This document shows, in pieces, positions 24,531 through 36,418 of a DNA stretch of 64,000 nt. This stretch comes from Holothuria scabra. Lineage: Eukaryota > Echinodermata > Holothuroidea > Aspidochirotida > Holothuriidae. The translations under genes were made by a program, and so were the position numbers. The stretch lies in the NCBI GenBank assembly GCA_037179385.1, contig CM074179.1, positions 71,385,683 to 71,449,682 of the forward strand, in the 5' to 3' direction. Numbering within the stretch: position 1 is the stretch's first letter; each line of letters begins with the position of its first letter. Under the pieces are notes generated by a model. It worked only from the letters and a program-made list of their open reading frames with translations, did not search any database and was not told where the DNA came from.

Positions 24531-24830
24531 GATTCCTTGATGCAGTCAGAGGAATCTATGCAATGGTGATGGCGTGTGTGTGTATGTGTGTGTGTATGTA
24601 TGTGTGTGTGCGTATGTGTGTGTGTGTGCGTGCGTATGTGTGTGTGTGTGTGTGTGTATGTGACGCTTGCTTGTAAACACTCTATTTTTAGAAGGGTAAC
24701 CTTGAGGAATTTCATACTTGGCAGGTGTATACCCCTGATTGTGTAGATGATCCCTATTGATTTTGGTAGAGGTCAAAGGTCATTTCAGGTCACCAGAGGT
24801 CAAATGATAACATGCCTTAGATGCAATGCA
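24531..24830 (+). mobile_element. 5' part of a Helentron-like type A element
   Basis: GATTCCTTGATGCAGTCAGAGGAATC is a variant 5' hairpin. It is followed by TATGCAATGGTGATGG, a long GT/AC microsatellite (24573-24660) and a single monomer with GAGGTCAAAGGTCATTTC. The sequence then leaves the family at about 24830. A matching 3' terminus occurs at 28087-28119, so this may be one element split by later insertions. Confidence 0.6.
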
Positions 24831-25417
24831 AATGCAGTGTGAACAGTCAGGAATACTACATCATCCATGATGAAGGGTAATACCCTATTGAACTGTGTGC
24901 GTGTTGTAGCCTGCGTTGCGCCTCTGTGGCTGCAGCCTGCTTTAGGCTACTGCCCCTCTTGGTTTTTTGTAGCGATTAGCTGAACGAAAAGACTTCGTCC
25001 GCTTCGCGGGCTAGCTTGCTTGTTGGTGCTTTCAACAGTTACGTACATATATAGCCGAGTGCATGCACTGTAATGCGCAAACCCTTATGCCATTAATTCA
25101 TTGCACTGTGCACTCTGTGTATACATTGGAAGTCCGTTACTGCACGGCGCAAGTCTAATTTTGTCGCGACAAACTTCAATGGAAATTTACTGTGTGAATT
25201 TTGCCGCATACAGTAACAGTAACTGAGTGGGGATTTCCAACAGTCTGTGTACAAGGCTACAGCTTTGCAGCATTTACGACTCTATCTACGAGAAAAACTC
25301 ATCAGCGCTTTGTGAGTTTTTGTGGGTTATAGTCTTTCGTAAACTTACTTCTTGTACACGATAGAAAGATGCAAATGGTTAAAAACATTTTCTCGCCTGT
25401 AAAGCTTTCAATTTGTG

Positions 25418-26455
25418 TTTCGCACAAAACTATTCATGATTCCTCACCTTCCACTAGATTTTACCCCTTCAAATCTCTCGAAAACATTCCTACATCTTTC
25501 TCTGATAAAACAAAACAAAACAAACGTTGAGAAAAAACTGACATCTAATGCAAGAAAGCTTCTCATCTGATTCTTCGTTGACCACAACCTAGATCACTCT
25601 TCTCCAATTCCTGGCGTCACATTAGGGACTGTCTCCAATTCTTTCCGGGGTTTACTGACACGGGCAAAACTCCAAGCCATTGTTCAGCTTGTGCACTCTT
25701 CAGTGAACACAGCCCAGTCCACACACAGCTTAATGAGCTAGCAGGAGAGCTGTGAGTTTTCACTAACAAAAGCTTTCCTTAGTAACTGCTTTGAGTGGCA
25801 GACTGGTATGAAGAGAAGTAGCTCTCCATGCATCATTGAATTCAGAGAAAGAGCTACACTGACTGAAACTGCATCCCAAATAAGGCACAGTTAATCAATA
25901 ATCCATTGAAGGTTTTCTGAGCAGCTCCTTTTGTTACCATAACAAAAGGACATGACAACCATTGCTGAAAGATGAGCCTTTACTGTCCACAGAGTCAGGG
26001 AAGTGTAGTCTTAAGCCACTCCCCTTTTGCATATGCTGTGGCTGTGAAGAGGAGAGCCAGCCACACACTTGATACACACTCTGAATAGACCCATTGTTGT
26101 GCTCGCCCGCCAGCACCCATCAGTAAGATAAGTCTACAACCCCTTACGTAATGGGAAATGCCCTGTACGAATCCGGTTCTGCTTTCTCAGCATTTACATG
26201 CACTGGGTTAACAGGGATGAGAACCGGATTCGTACAGGGCAATTCCCATTACGTAATGTGACGTCAGGAATTGGAGAAGAGTGATCTAGGTTGTGGTCAA
26301 CGAAGAATCAGATGAGAAGATTTCTTGCATTAGATGTCAGTTTTTTCTCAACGTTTGTTTTGTTTTATCAGAGAAAGATGTAGGAATGTTTTCGAGAGAT
26401 TTGAAGGGGTAAAATCTAGTGGAAGGTGAGGAATCATGAATAGTTTTGTGCGAAG
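25418..26455. mobile_element. Fold-back structure with ~200-bp inverted arms
   Basis: The arms at 25418-25625 and 26257-26455 are near-perfect reverse complements. For example, CATGATTCCTCACCTTCCAC on the left matches GTGGAAGGTGAGGAATCATG on the right. The spacer is about 630 bp and AT-poor compared with its flanks. Immediately inside the right arm is a second hairpin (about 26139-26260). It has roughly 40-bp arms around CCCTGTACGAATCCGGTTCT / AGAACCGGATTCGTACAGGG and a loop of about 35 bp. No convincing protein lies in the spacer. Most likely a fold-back or long-TIR DNA element, with target duplication unresolved. Confidence 0.75.
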
Positions 26456-28086
26456 CACTGCATTGGTGTTAGGCGATGTGACCAACCTTTTCCTTTTTAT
26501 ATATACTATATATACTATATAACGCTAGGACGACCTGTGAGTAAGCCCGGCGTTAGCGGCAAGTGGTTGTGTAGCCTGTAACGTTAATGCCTGTACTAGG
26601 CTAGGCTAGGCCTAGCTATAAGTATATGTAGAGTGTACCCTTGGCTTGCTCATGTTTGCAGCAATGTAGGCCTATAAACGGGTTAACTAGAGGGGGATCA
26701 TTGGCGATAAACAAAGGTACATACAAAGCAATAACTTTTCACTGCCATTATCCCGACTGTGGCTTTGGCCCGACTATGTACTGTTGAAAAAGGAATATCA
26801 GTACATGGATGTCAGTTAATGGTTCCTTGGACCTTATAAGTAATATCATGGAGTGACCACGCCATATGCAACCCCGGACTTGGCCTCACCTGTGTCCATT
26901 GTGGTGCTATGGTAGAAGGGAAAAGAGCGCCAACTCTACCCTTAAGGGTGCCATGATTTTTGCTAATGGGTCTTGTGACCCCTTCTAGGTTGTCAACCTG
27001 GGAGAGGTGTATGGGGGGGGGGGCGGTTTAGAACAGTTGTGGAAGCAGGGCCTTTGTGTTTGAGAGTGGCATGTACATAGGGTTAACATATTTCTGTTAG
27101 CTGAAGTGGGACACTGGAACATATTTATTGAAGGTGAATACGGGAGACGGAATTTCGATTTTGCTAAAGACTTAGGCATAGCCTAGAAGCCAAATGGTGC
27201 ATTATCTGAGACAGATTTTATTTGTTCAAGTTGTTTGCCCATTAGGCAAATGGGGTCAATTTGAGGACCTGGATGTTTTAAAGGGAAATGCTGCATATGT
27301 GCGACATTTTTTGCATGTTGTCATTGTTTACATATGTGCTGATCCCTCTTGGTGAAAGAAAGATAACCTGAGTAAAATTTTCACTCAGAGAGCACTAATT
27401 AATGAGTAATTAAACTTTCTGTGGTTTCTGAAAAATTTGTTTATCCAAACTATTATGCATGCAAAACTAGCTGTGCCTGTCTTATCTATATTTCGATATC
27501 CTCCAATCAAATCGTTACTGCTGTATACGTCAGCCTATAAGAAACTGCCTTCACAATTGTCATGAACACATTTCACGATCGTAGGTTTGGCTTGTACCGC
27601 AGTGCTCAACCTAACACTGAAATCACTGTACTAGTTAAGTACTTATTATATAGGCTAAGGCCTAGGCTAGGTGGAGTCACATTGTTTGCATTTATACGAC
27701 AGACCATAATGTTAAACCTAATAAGGAGGTCAATTTGCTGCTGAAACATAAGAGGCTATGTAAATAACTCTTATAGCTTTCCTATTGTTTGGTTATGGTT
27801 ACATCTATTCAGTGTGATAGAATGTTCACATTATGGAAGAACCAACTTGTAATCAAGAAATTGTTTGACTTCAGACTGCTTTAGTTTAAAATGAAATGAT
27901 TTCAATTCAGATTCACAAGCTCTGTTAAATAACATGACTAAAAACCCTTCGGTTGGCCAAACAAACCTACTCAACTGAGCTGATCTAAACTGCTTAAATA
28001 CTGTATGTAAAATCAGGGAGGTGTCCCTGGTAAAATCAGCCTGGTATGCGTTGTGTATTACTCAGCGACAGGTATTTACATTTCAG
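26456..28086. other. Intronic sequence, no gene recognised
   Basis: AT-rich sequence with scattered CTAGGCTAGG-type short repeats (26597-26615, 27655-27671) and a G-run (27013-27024). No supported exon. Confidence 0.35.
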
Positions 28087-28119
28087 GTCAAGGAATCACT
28101 AAGCCTCTTGGCTTTCTGG
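28087..28119 (+). mobile_element. Orphan 3' terminus of a type A element
   Basis: GTCAAGGAATCACTAAGCCTCTTGGCTTTCTGG carries the subterminal inverse of GATTCCTTG, the 3' hairpin (AAGCCTCTTGGCTT) and CTGG. It is preceded by TTTACATTTCAG, as in the copy ending at 51239. There is no array in front of it. Confidence 0.7.
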
Positions 28120-29079
28120 TTTGCAGATATGTTTGCCCTGTCAGTCACATTTTTAAAAGTGAGCAAGGTGCACCACCACAAACAATCCCTGAAACACCAC
28201 AATCTCATTATAGTCCTGCAGATTGAGAGTGGGGTGGGAGTCTTCCTTTTAAGTGAATTCACAGTCTTTTATTAAATTCAGACTTATCATCCATGCTGCA
28301 AGCAGTTTAAAGGACCAGCTTCCCTCAAACTTAGGGTGTGCACCTTGCTCAAAATTTAGTCAAAGAATTACATGTACAATAGACGACTTTGAAATTGCAG
28401 AATTGTACCTACGATTTGTCATCAGACTTGAAAACTGTTTAAAAAGCTGCAGCATATCAAACAAATTTTCATTATCCCCAGTCCGTAGTGAAAACTGAAA
28501 ATCAGCCTAGCATCATAGTTTGGTACATTTCTAACGTTACCGCTGAGACATCTGATGTTGTGTAGAGCCCTCGTAGAACAGTTATTAAAAACGGTAAAAA
28601 GAAACCATTTTTCAGACTCTAAAATATATTAAAACCAACGAATTTTCAGCAACGCCGTTGCTCTTCTCAAGTTCAAAAACACACTAAAAACTGTTACACT
28701 CTGTACAATGTGTTAAGATCATGTGTTAAGAGCATCATAGTTTATTGAGAGTTTATTGGTTGTGAAGTGAAAAGCTTGCCTTGAAATGGAACAACATCCT
28801 GTGCAGCTACTACAAGAAGAGTATTGGTTTGAATAAGCAGCTTATAGCACAATTGGGAACCTTGCAAAGAGACCTTTTCAGTGTATTGGGAAACTCACCA
28901 AGATTAACTGTCACAATGCATAGCTTGGTTTTGTTGAGGTTGTTTGATGGTGTTAATACTAACATCTTACAGTTGTGTTTTGAAGGCAATTTATACTAAC
29001 ATGTTAACAGATTTGCATCATTTTTCACAATCATAAACATCTGTTAATTTTTTTAACATCACAAACAGCATGAAGCTAA

Positions 29080-32000
29080 GGGCTCACGTCTTTTTTCAAC
29101 CAGCGGTTCTGACCGGTTCTGCTTCAGAGCAGTCCCTCATTATGTATGTGCATAATAACGTCATAGGTTACCTTCACTCACCCTCACTTCCTGTTCAGTT
29201 AATGAGCTGAGTTGGCCTGGCTGCCTAATACTTCTTTTGTTCACTAACAATAGCGCACAAATTGGCTGAATTCACAGCTTACTGAGGTGTTGACAAAAGA
29301 TTATTGATTGCAGCACTTTATTCTGTCAAGTGCACTGGGACCGCGAGTCATAGTACAAGTTGTAGTAGTTTGTATCGTAATAGGCCTATCTGTACAAGTA
29401 TGTATTGAGATGGACGGAATAACCCAACAATTAAGGCAACAACAAAAATTGCCGCCGTCAAGCCTATTTAGTTTTGCCGTCGGTATCAGTGCTGTACATT
29501 CTGAGTACCATATTATACTAACTTTCACTTCACAGTAATAAAATAATCTTCGGGGAATTTTGTTCGATTTGTCCTTGTAAGCAGTGTGTCTGACAAATAA
29601 TTCCTGCCCTTTCAATACGTACTTTGTGTTCAGTGTGTCGTAGCTTGTCCATCGTTAAAAAAATAACGTTAAGTTTGTCACTGCAACTTCGTTACAGTAT
29701 CAGTACTATAACATGCCTTAACCCCATGTGTTCAAATTTCGCAATAAACAGCTAAGAACAGCACACACTGTGCATATATATGTCGTTATCACACATGCGA
29801 GCAGCAGGCTAGTTGTGATCACCGAAGCAGTGCACACGACTTTGGAATGCTCCACTTTACGCATAGGATATGTGAAAAAAAATATGAAAATGAGGACAAC
29901 ATTTTGCCTTTCTTTTTGAGATGTGTTTGCAGGGCAAAAATTTTGAAAATAGTTCAAATAGCAATGAAAAATTATGAAAAATATAAAGTCAGGAATAACA
30001 TTAATATTTATGGGAGCAGCACGATAGAAGGAAGTTTTCTTTCTTTCGTACATGGGCAAGTTACGAAAAATAACCCTTATAAAAATGTATACGGTGCTTA
30101 CAGATGAAATGAATTTTGCTTCCGAAAAACTTATCCCCACCAAAAATACGATGTTTATGCGATTGATTTGAAAACAAAAAATATTATTTCAGTTGGAATA
30201 TGTGCAAAGCTTAAGTGAACATAACCGTATAACTAAATTTACTTCTTCAAAAAATGTAGGCATGTCATATTACTTTACACGATAACTGTGAAATGTAGTA
30301 GCAGGGCCGATTTACATTTGTGCCGACATTTCATTACACCAGCAAAAGTTACCGTTCAGCTTCCAGCACTTTCTTACAGGCTACTTCTCAGCCCTTCCCG
30401 ATTCCCATACGCTGCTTATATACTGTCTATGAGCTGTGCTTCAAGGTTTACTTGTCAAGGAAATATGCTAGGCTTATGTAGGCTACATTACAGAATGAAT
30501 ATCGTTTTTCTAAGCGGGTGCGACTTAACGTGTAGAAGTGAAACACGCATCGCGGGGACATGTGAATAGTAGGAATTACTGCAACTTAAATAGCAAAAGT
30601 AAGGATCATAAACAGACAAGAACAATTTCAACTTAAATTTATTGTTAATGAGATGAAGGGCAATACATTCCTTTAGAAGCAAAAGACTTGCCATTTTGCC
30701 AAGATCAAAAGAAAACCTTAGAAAAACTCGGTTAATACGTAAAATTTCACATACTGGGAAGACTGTTAACACGAAACCCCCTTAATACAAGTAGTAACCT
30801 CCACTTAAGAAACATTATCATTTAAAAATTAGTTGCGATACGGATCATACCATGTAAGGAACGGGGTGATACTTTATTTACAAACCTGCTGATGCAACTT
30901 TTCACTTATCGAGAGCTCTGTAATATGAGGGGGAAAAGTTGCTTTGAGCTGAATATCAACCATGTTAGTTTTTACAGGACGTCCTTCTTTGAAGATGAAA
31001 AATGCCATTACACCCTTCCCTCAGATTCATTTGTGTCGTCATGCCCTTCCTTTTTGCTGTCATGCCCTTTTTGAGCCCTATGTCAAGCCCTGCTGTGCTG
31101 AGCTTCACTGAAGCATGTTTGACTTAATACATTCATGAAAGGGAAGGGTGTCGTTGAAGCCTTTTTAAATTGCTAGATGAAATGACTGGGTGGAAAGGGA
31201 AAGGGATATTATTCCCGCTACAGTACGTATATCGTATAAGGTGTTCTAAGGAGTGTGAACAAATCTCCCTAAAAGATGTGATACTCAGCCAAAATTAGTT
31301 TAGTATCACATGCATAAGAAAAGGTACTCCACAAGAAAAATGTTTGGAATCCCTGAGCTTGGTCAACCGAAAAAATAATATTACTCTCTCGGGACTTAAT
31401 TTTTCACTTATATTTCTCATAGCGACCTGTAGATTCTTATTTTGACCTCTTCTTTCTCTTACTTTCTTATATTTTTAGCTGTAAAATCCTTGCAACAGGA
31501 TTGGAATTGTGGACGATGGTGTTTGCACGGGTACTAAAAATTAGGACCCGGGTACCCGATCGCCATACCCGTCGGGTACCTGGGTTACCCGGTGTTACGG
31601 TGACTAAAAGATATGAGCATGTTGTAAGGCATACTCCATAAGACATGCATGGTAACATTAACATCTGTATTGGATAGGTATAGCGATCACAGTTCCCAAG
31701 TTCAAAAACATTTGATTTGCTAGAAGGTTTAATCGTCTCGTTTTGTTTTAGATCAAAATGACAAGTAAAAAAAAAACGTAACAGAAAACAGTCAAATAAG
31801 AAAATTATACTTCCCAAGGCCTATATCAATTTGATATTGAATTTTGGGACGCTTTCCTACTCGAAAAGCCAGCATAGTAAGAGCTCGAAGCTTCTCCTTT
31901 TAAACCACTGATTTAAAAATATCAACTAATCAGAGCCGTGTATTATGGTATTCTCTTGCACGTCAAAAATTACCGATTGTAAACAAACGACGTCATGTTT

Positions 32001-35000
32001 GTGAACTTCCCTCATACTACTTTGCAATGTGCGTTGGAATTATCGCTAATGGGGTATGCACGTTCTTACGTAGCTAGCCTCATGTCGACATCCAGGCACG
32101 GTAACATAACTTTCACACATAAACTTCGTAGTCTGCTCGAGCGCCATTTTGGGGCAAAATAACGTAATATGTACTGGCCTGTTTTAAAAAAAAAATTTGT
32201 GAATGTTTACGGTTTTATTACATTGATCTCGTTTTACTTTGCAGATAGCGGCAAAGTGTTGATTTGCGTAAAACTGACAGCTTTAACCATTAAGAAATAT
32301 TCGAGGATTATACTCGAGGTGGCGTACCGTATTGATACCGTAATAAGATCGTATATACATGCAAGGCTCAGTTTACCTAGCATGCTGAACGTTACGGGCA
32401 CTGTCTTTGCGAGCTGGGCGGGGGTGATACAGTATGTCTTGCTATGTCTGCGTGAAACAGTACGATGTGATTTTGAATCGGCCGTCAGATAGCTTGCTTG
32501 CGAGTAAGTTTATAAGCGATATACATGTGATGTGTGGGAAGTAACCCATTACGTGACGATAGCGCGATTGGGCCGCACGCTGATAAAAATTTCAACTTCA
32601 GAAACGGAGTACAGACAACTATCAAACTTACACATAATTTCTAGGGGCTCTCTTCATTCTCAGTCTCAGAGAATGTTTACCAAATTGGCAAACTATTTTA
32701 GTCCATTACCGTGGGCAATGGCGTAAATGGGATGATCCTTTTTGCATGCATTTTTTTTTAAGATTCGGGTAGTAGATTTGGAACCGGGTAATAAGATGGC
32801 GGGCGGGTACCCGGGTACCCAGGTTACCCGTGCAAACACTAGTGGACGAGTCCAAAAATCTCTCAATTTAAGACGGTAATCGTAATATTTTTCAGAACAC
32901 TATTGCGTGCATAATAATTTACACTTTTAGAATTCCATACCGCAGTATTCTCAAATAGTAATGAAATTCAGACAAAAAAATGTCGGTACTTTGAATCTGA
33001 TTATGGGATACTATTATATTAAAATGTGATGACGAATACGCCTCTTGAGGTACAACTCGTAACAAAAACCTTGGCAGTATGAAACGCAATCTGGTAATTC
33101 AACTCTGTAACATGTAAGAAACTGTTTATGTATGTGCAACTCGGAGATTATGGCATTTTAGTTGATAATACAGTATAAGCATATTCAGAAGTCGCATGTC
33201 TTCTAATTTCCAATCGCATTTGTGTTTTTATACGTACATTCATGTAGCCTAATACATTTTGCTTGAACCGTTTGTTTGAAATAATGTTGTGAACATGGTA
33301 TCAACAGCTCGCTCTTGCTACGGCAGGGGCACAGCCGCGCGCGAGAGAGGAGAAATGCATAAGACCCCCTATTGATGAAGTGTCTATAATTATAAATAAT
33401 TATGAGATTTTTAAAATAGGAATTTTGTACAATTTACCAGTGGACCCACTTCCCTCACCCTCTCCAACTACAGATTCCTGCATCCTTCAACGAAGATGTG
33501 CTAGGCTGCATGAATATCCATATGTCAAAAAGTCAAACCAATAGGTAAAATCGTGGTCAAACAGGCAAAAATTGTTACAACCCCCCTGTCCCCTATCGTG
33601 TGATGCTCAGTTAGACATGACATGGTTTGCACAGGGATGTGCTCTAACACGTCCCTGGCTTGTAGAAACCACTTGAAAAGAAAGATATCCGTTTTGAAAA
33701 TTCTTTCACTCCATTTGAAAAAAAAAAAAAACAGTTTCGGAAATGACAACGCATTTTGTCGAAAGTACCGTACTTGTTTTGTGGTATTGCAGTGCGCACC
33801 ATTCTGTCATAATTATTATCGATAGGCCTATACATAAAACTAGTTTTGCAAAGGAAAACCCAAAGGAAGGTTGTCCAACCAATATACTTATTAAGAGGCT
33901 AGGGTTATGTATTGTGCTGAAGTCGAAAGTTGATCAAATAAACTATGCAGCACATACGACGAACAAACCAAGCACCCGGAGTCGCTCCAAATTTCCGTGT
34001 GCATGTCCACAAAACGGCTTTTGCCGCTCCAGGAGTCAAACAGTTTACATTCATATAATTTTTTTCTCGACCTTCTCCAATGTTTTAGAGACCCTTTCCA
34101 ACATGCATGCCTGTTCACAAATGATGGGAGCTTTTGCGAGCTCCAGGAGTTGACATTATATTCTTGGAAATTATTTTCGGTTACCTCTTTTAGGTTTTAG
34201 ACCGTACTGACCGCAGAACAATATCAATTGTAGGCAATAAGATCCTCGGGGAAGCAGACATGTCAGGTTGCAAACAGGAGTGCTCCCTCCCCCTCCCCAG
34301 AAGTAGGTCATGTAGTGTGCTTAATTCATCGTATAAAGGGCAAAACATGACCTTTGAGGATTGTAAACAGAACCTCTACTGTCAGAGACACCTTTTCACT
34401 ACACAGAAGGAAGAGGGGATGGATGGGTGTGGCGGGTTGAAGGGGTAGTGAGGGCAGTTAAACTTTCAACATGAAAACCATAAGGTAACAACCTCTGGAA
34501 GGCCTGAACTGCATGAGAAAAAGAGAGTCAGGGATTTGGGTGAGAGGGTGTGGGAGAGGATTACCACATACAGGGTGACAGGAATATTTACATTAACAAT
34601 GTTAAAAGGGGCAAGCGCATTCCAATGATAAAAAGCTCCGCAGGCTTATCCTTATAGGCCTACACAGTGGAATATACGTTCTAGGCATCATCATTTATTA
34701 AAATGTGTTCATAGCGGTGCAAACAGGGAATGAAAACTAATTCCTACGTTTGCGTACGGTATGTCACTTACAATTCCTACATCTCTGACTTAGCCTATTG
34801 TATGGGTGTTTCTGTACACTTACGGACCTACACTGACCGCGTGGTACATACACTGTGTACTTCACTTCAACTTCTTTACAGGGTACGTACCTAGCCTAAT
34901 GTGTGGGTTTTAGCGTGCACTTACGGACCTACACTAACCATACAACGCATCGCCGTGAATTTCCCTTGAACTTGAATAGATTTCGGACATAGCCAAATGT

Positions 35001-35917
35001 ATGGGTATTTGCGTAGACGAGCCTACCGATTACGGTATAAATGCACATTCGTTCAAAATTTCTCACACCGTGTTTCCGTACGTAACAATGTTCAATTAAA
35101 TGACAAAATCATCTGGTTACCAACCAGCTTGCAAGAATATTAGGCTATATTACTTTGTCAACTAAACATAACATAACAAGTTAAGGGGCAAATGAAGGGT
35201 GAACCCGTGGCAGTGGTTATCTTGTAGCATATTCCGTGGATTCTGTCCAACGAAATTTTGCAAGATTAGCGCAGGATGCACCGCACATTTTTACTCGTGC
35301 ATCTCAAGCTAGCTGATTCATAGGATTTTCCCCCATCGTTCATATTAAGCCAGGTCATGTTAATCGCGCAATCACGAAGGATAAGTTTGTACTGATTTTG
35401 GATCAGTTCAGGGTAAAACCTGAATGCCGTGATGATGAAACAATAAAAAGGAGACAAAATAAGACTGAAGAAAGATTACAAAGCACGTTTATTTCACATT
35501 GTTTGTCACAAGAAATAATAGTATCGTCTCCTCTCTTGGAAAAAAATATGGTGACAATAATAAGAGTAACTTTCAATATATCGCCCAACCCTACCATCAA
35601 ACTTACTGTACACATGTACCATACTTTAGTACATACTTGTGTAGGCAATCAACACACACTTCTTCTTGTGTAGTGCAAGCACACTCAAAGTAGGATTAAG
35701 ATCATCACTGATCAATACTGCAGTTAGCACTCCTATTGTGTTGATAAGCTGCTTATCTGGAGTTGGCTTCTCTGCTGATTATAACTGTTAAACCTACTAG
35801 GGGATTGTAGGACACTGTAAAGACCAACTGAAGCTAATTAACTCCATGATGTCACCTCATTATTGACTGCACTTGGCGAACCGGTCAGAACCGCTGGTTG
35901 AAAAAAGACGTGAGCCC
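29080..35917. mobile_element. Harbinger-like element, 6.8 kb, non-autonomous or decayed
   Basis: Forty base pairs at each end are exact reverse complements, starting GGGCTCACGTCTTTTTTCAA. The element is flanked by TAA on both sides (29077-29079 and 35918-35920). A 3-bp TWA duplication with GG-starting inverted termini is the established hallmark of PIF/Harbinger elements. The interior has no open frame above about 145 codons and nothing I recognise as a Harbinger transposase or MYB-like protein. It contains a nested hAT-like element (31517-32841). Its right 2 kb were copied by a later tandem duplication. Confidence 0.75.
31517..32841. mobile_element. hAT-like element, 1325 bp, nested
   Basis: Perfect 8-bp target duplication GTGGACGA at 31509-31516 and 32842-32849. 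The inverted termini are TGGTGTTTGCACGGGTA on the left and, reverse-complemented from the right, TAGTGTTTGCACGGGTA. Several subterminal CGGGTACC motifs are found at both ends. The 107-codon open frame at 32169-32492 has no similarity to a transposase that I recognise, so I call the element non-autonomous. It sits inside the Harbinger-like element and is therefore younger. Confidence 0.9.
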
Positions 35918-36418
35918 TAATACTGCATGGAATCATTCTGTTATCCAATCAAACCCTTTACACTTAATTTGGCTGGGTAGTCAAGTCACGTTATTAACAT
36001 TTGGTTATAATATAATATTTATGTTACCAGTTCTAGCCAAACTAAAGCATGAACAAATCGCACAGTGCTTGTCAGGGGGCCACACCAGTACCCCATGGGT
36101 TGAGCCATACCATCTTGATAGTTCACTCAACAGACAATAACTGAAATGGATTGCAGCATAAGCGTACCAGGGTAGCTTTTGCTCGAATTAAGATGGCGAG
36201 TGCCTTTTGCAGACCACCTAACATGTCCATGGGTTGGGGTAAGGTTTAGTCCTACCCTGTATAGTTCATAAAAAAAGGAGAGAAATTATGACTCTCAGGG
36301 CTGGCAGCAAGGTGCTGGGGGATCCCCTTGTTGGTAGCTTTGCCCCCCCCAAAAAAAAAAATCCTGTCCCTTTCCATACATGTAAGAGCACTGTTTGAAG
36401 GTTGATCAAATAAACTTG
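33926..36418 (+). repeat. 2.49-kb tandem duplication, copy 1
   Basis: Identical to 36419-38899 at an offset of 2493 bp except for a handful of substitutions and homopolymer length changes. Differences seen include AAACGGC/AAATGGC at 34015, four changes near 35204-35246, and a longer C-run in copy 2 near 38840. It contains the right 2 kb of the Harbinger-like element plus about 500 bp of flanking DNA. All open frames inside occur twice and look non-coding. Confidence 0.95.

Noticed and set aside
24440..24776. His-Thr repeat proteins from minus-strand frames
   Set aside because: They are translations of GT/AC microsatellites within the Helentron-like elements.
29718..30143. 141-codon minus-strand frame as the transposase of the Harbinger-like element
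   Set aside because: I recognise no DDE nuclease or DNA-binding motif. The composition is Phe/Ile-rich as expected from random AT-rich DNA, and it is too short for the family.
31467..31817. 116-codon minus-strand frame as a gene
   Set aside because: It crosses the left end of the hAT-like element and has no domain signature or splice context.
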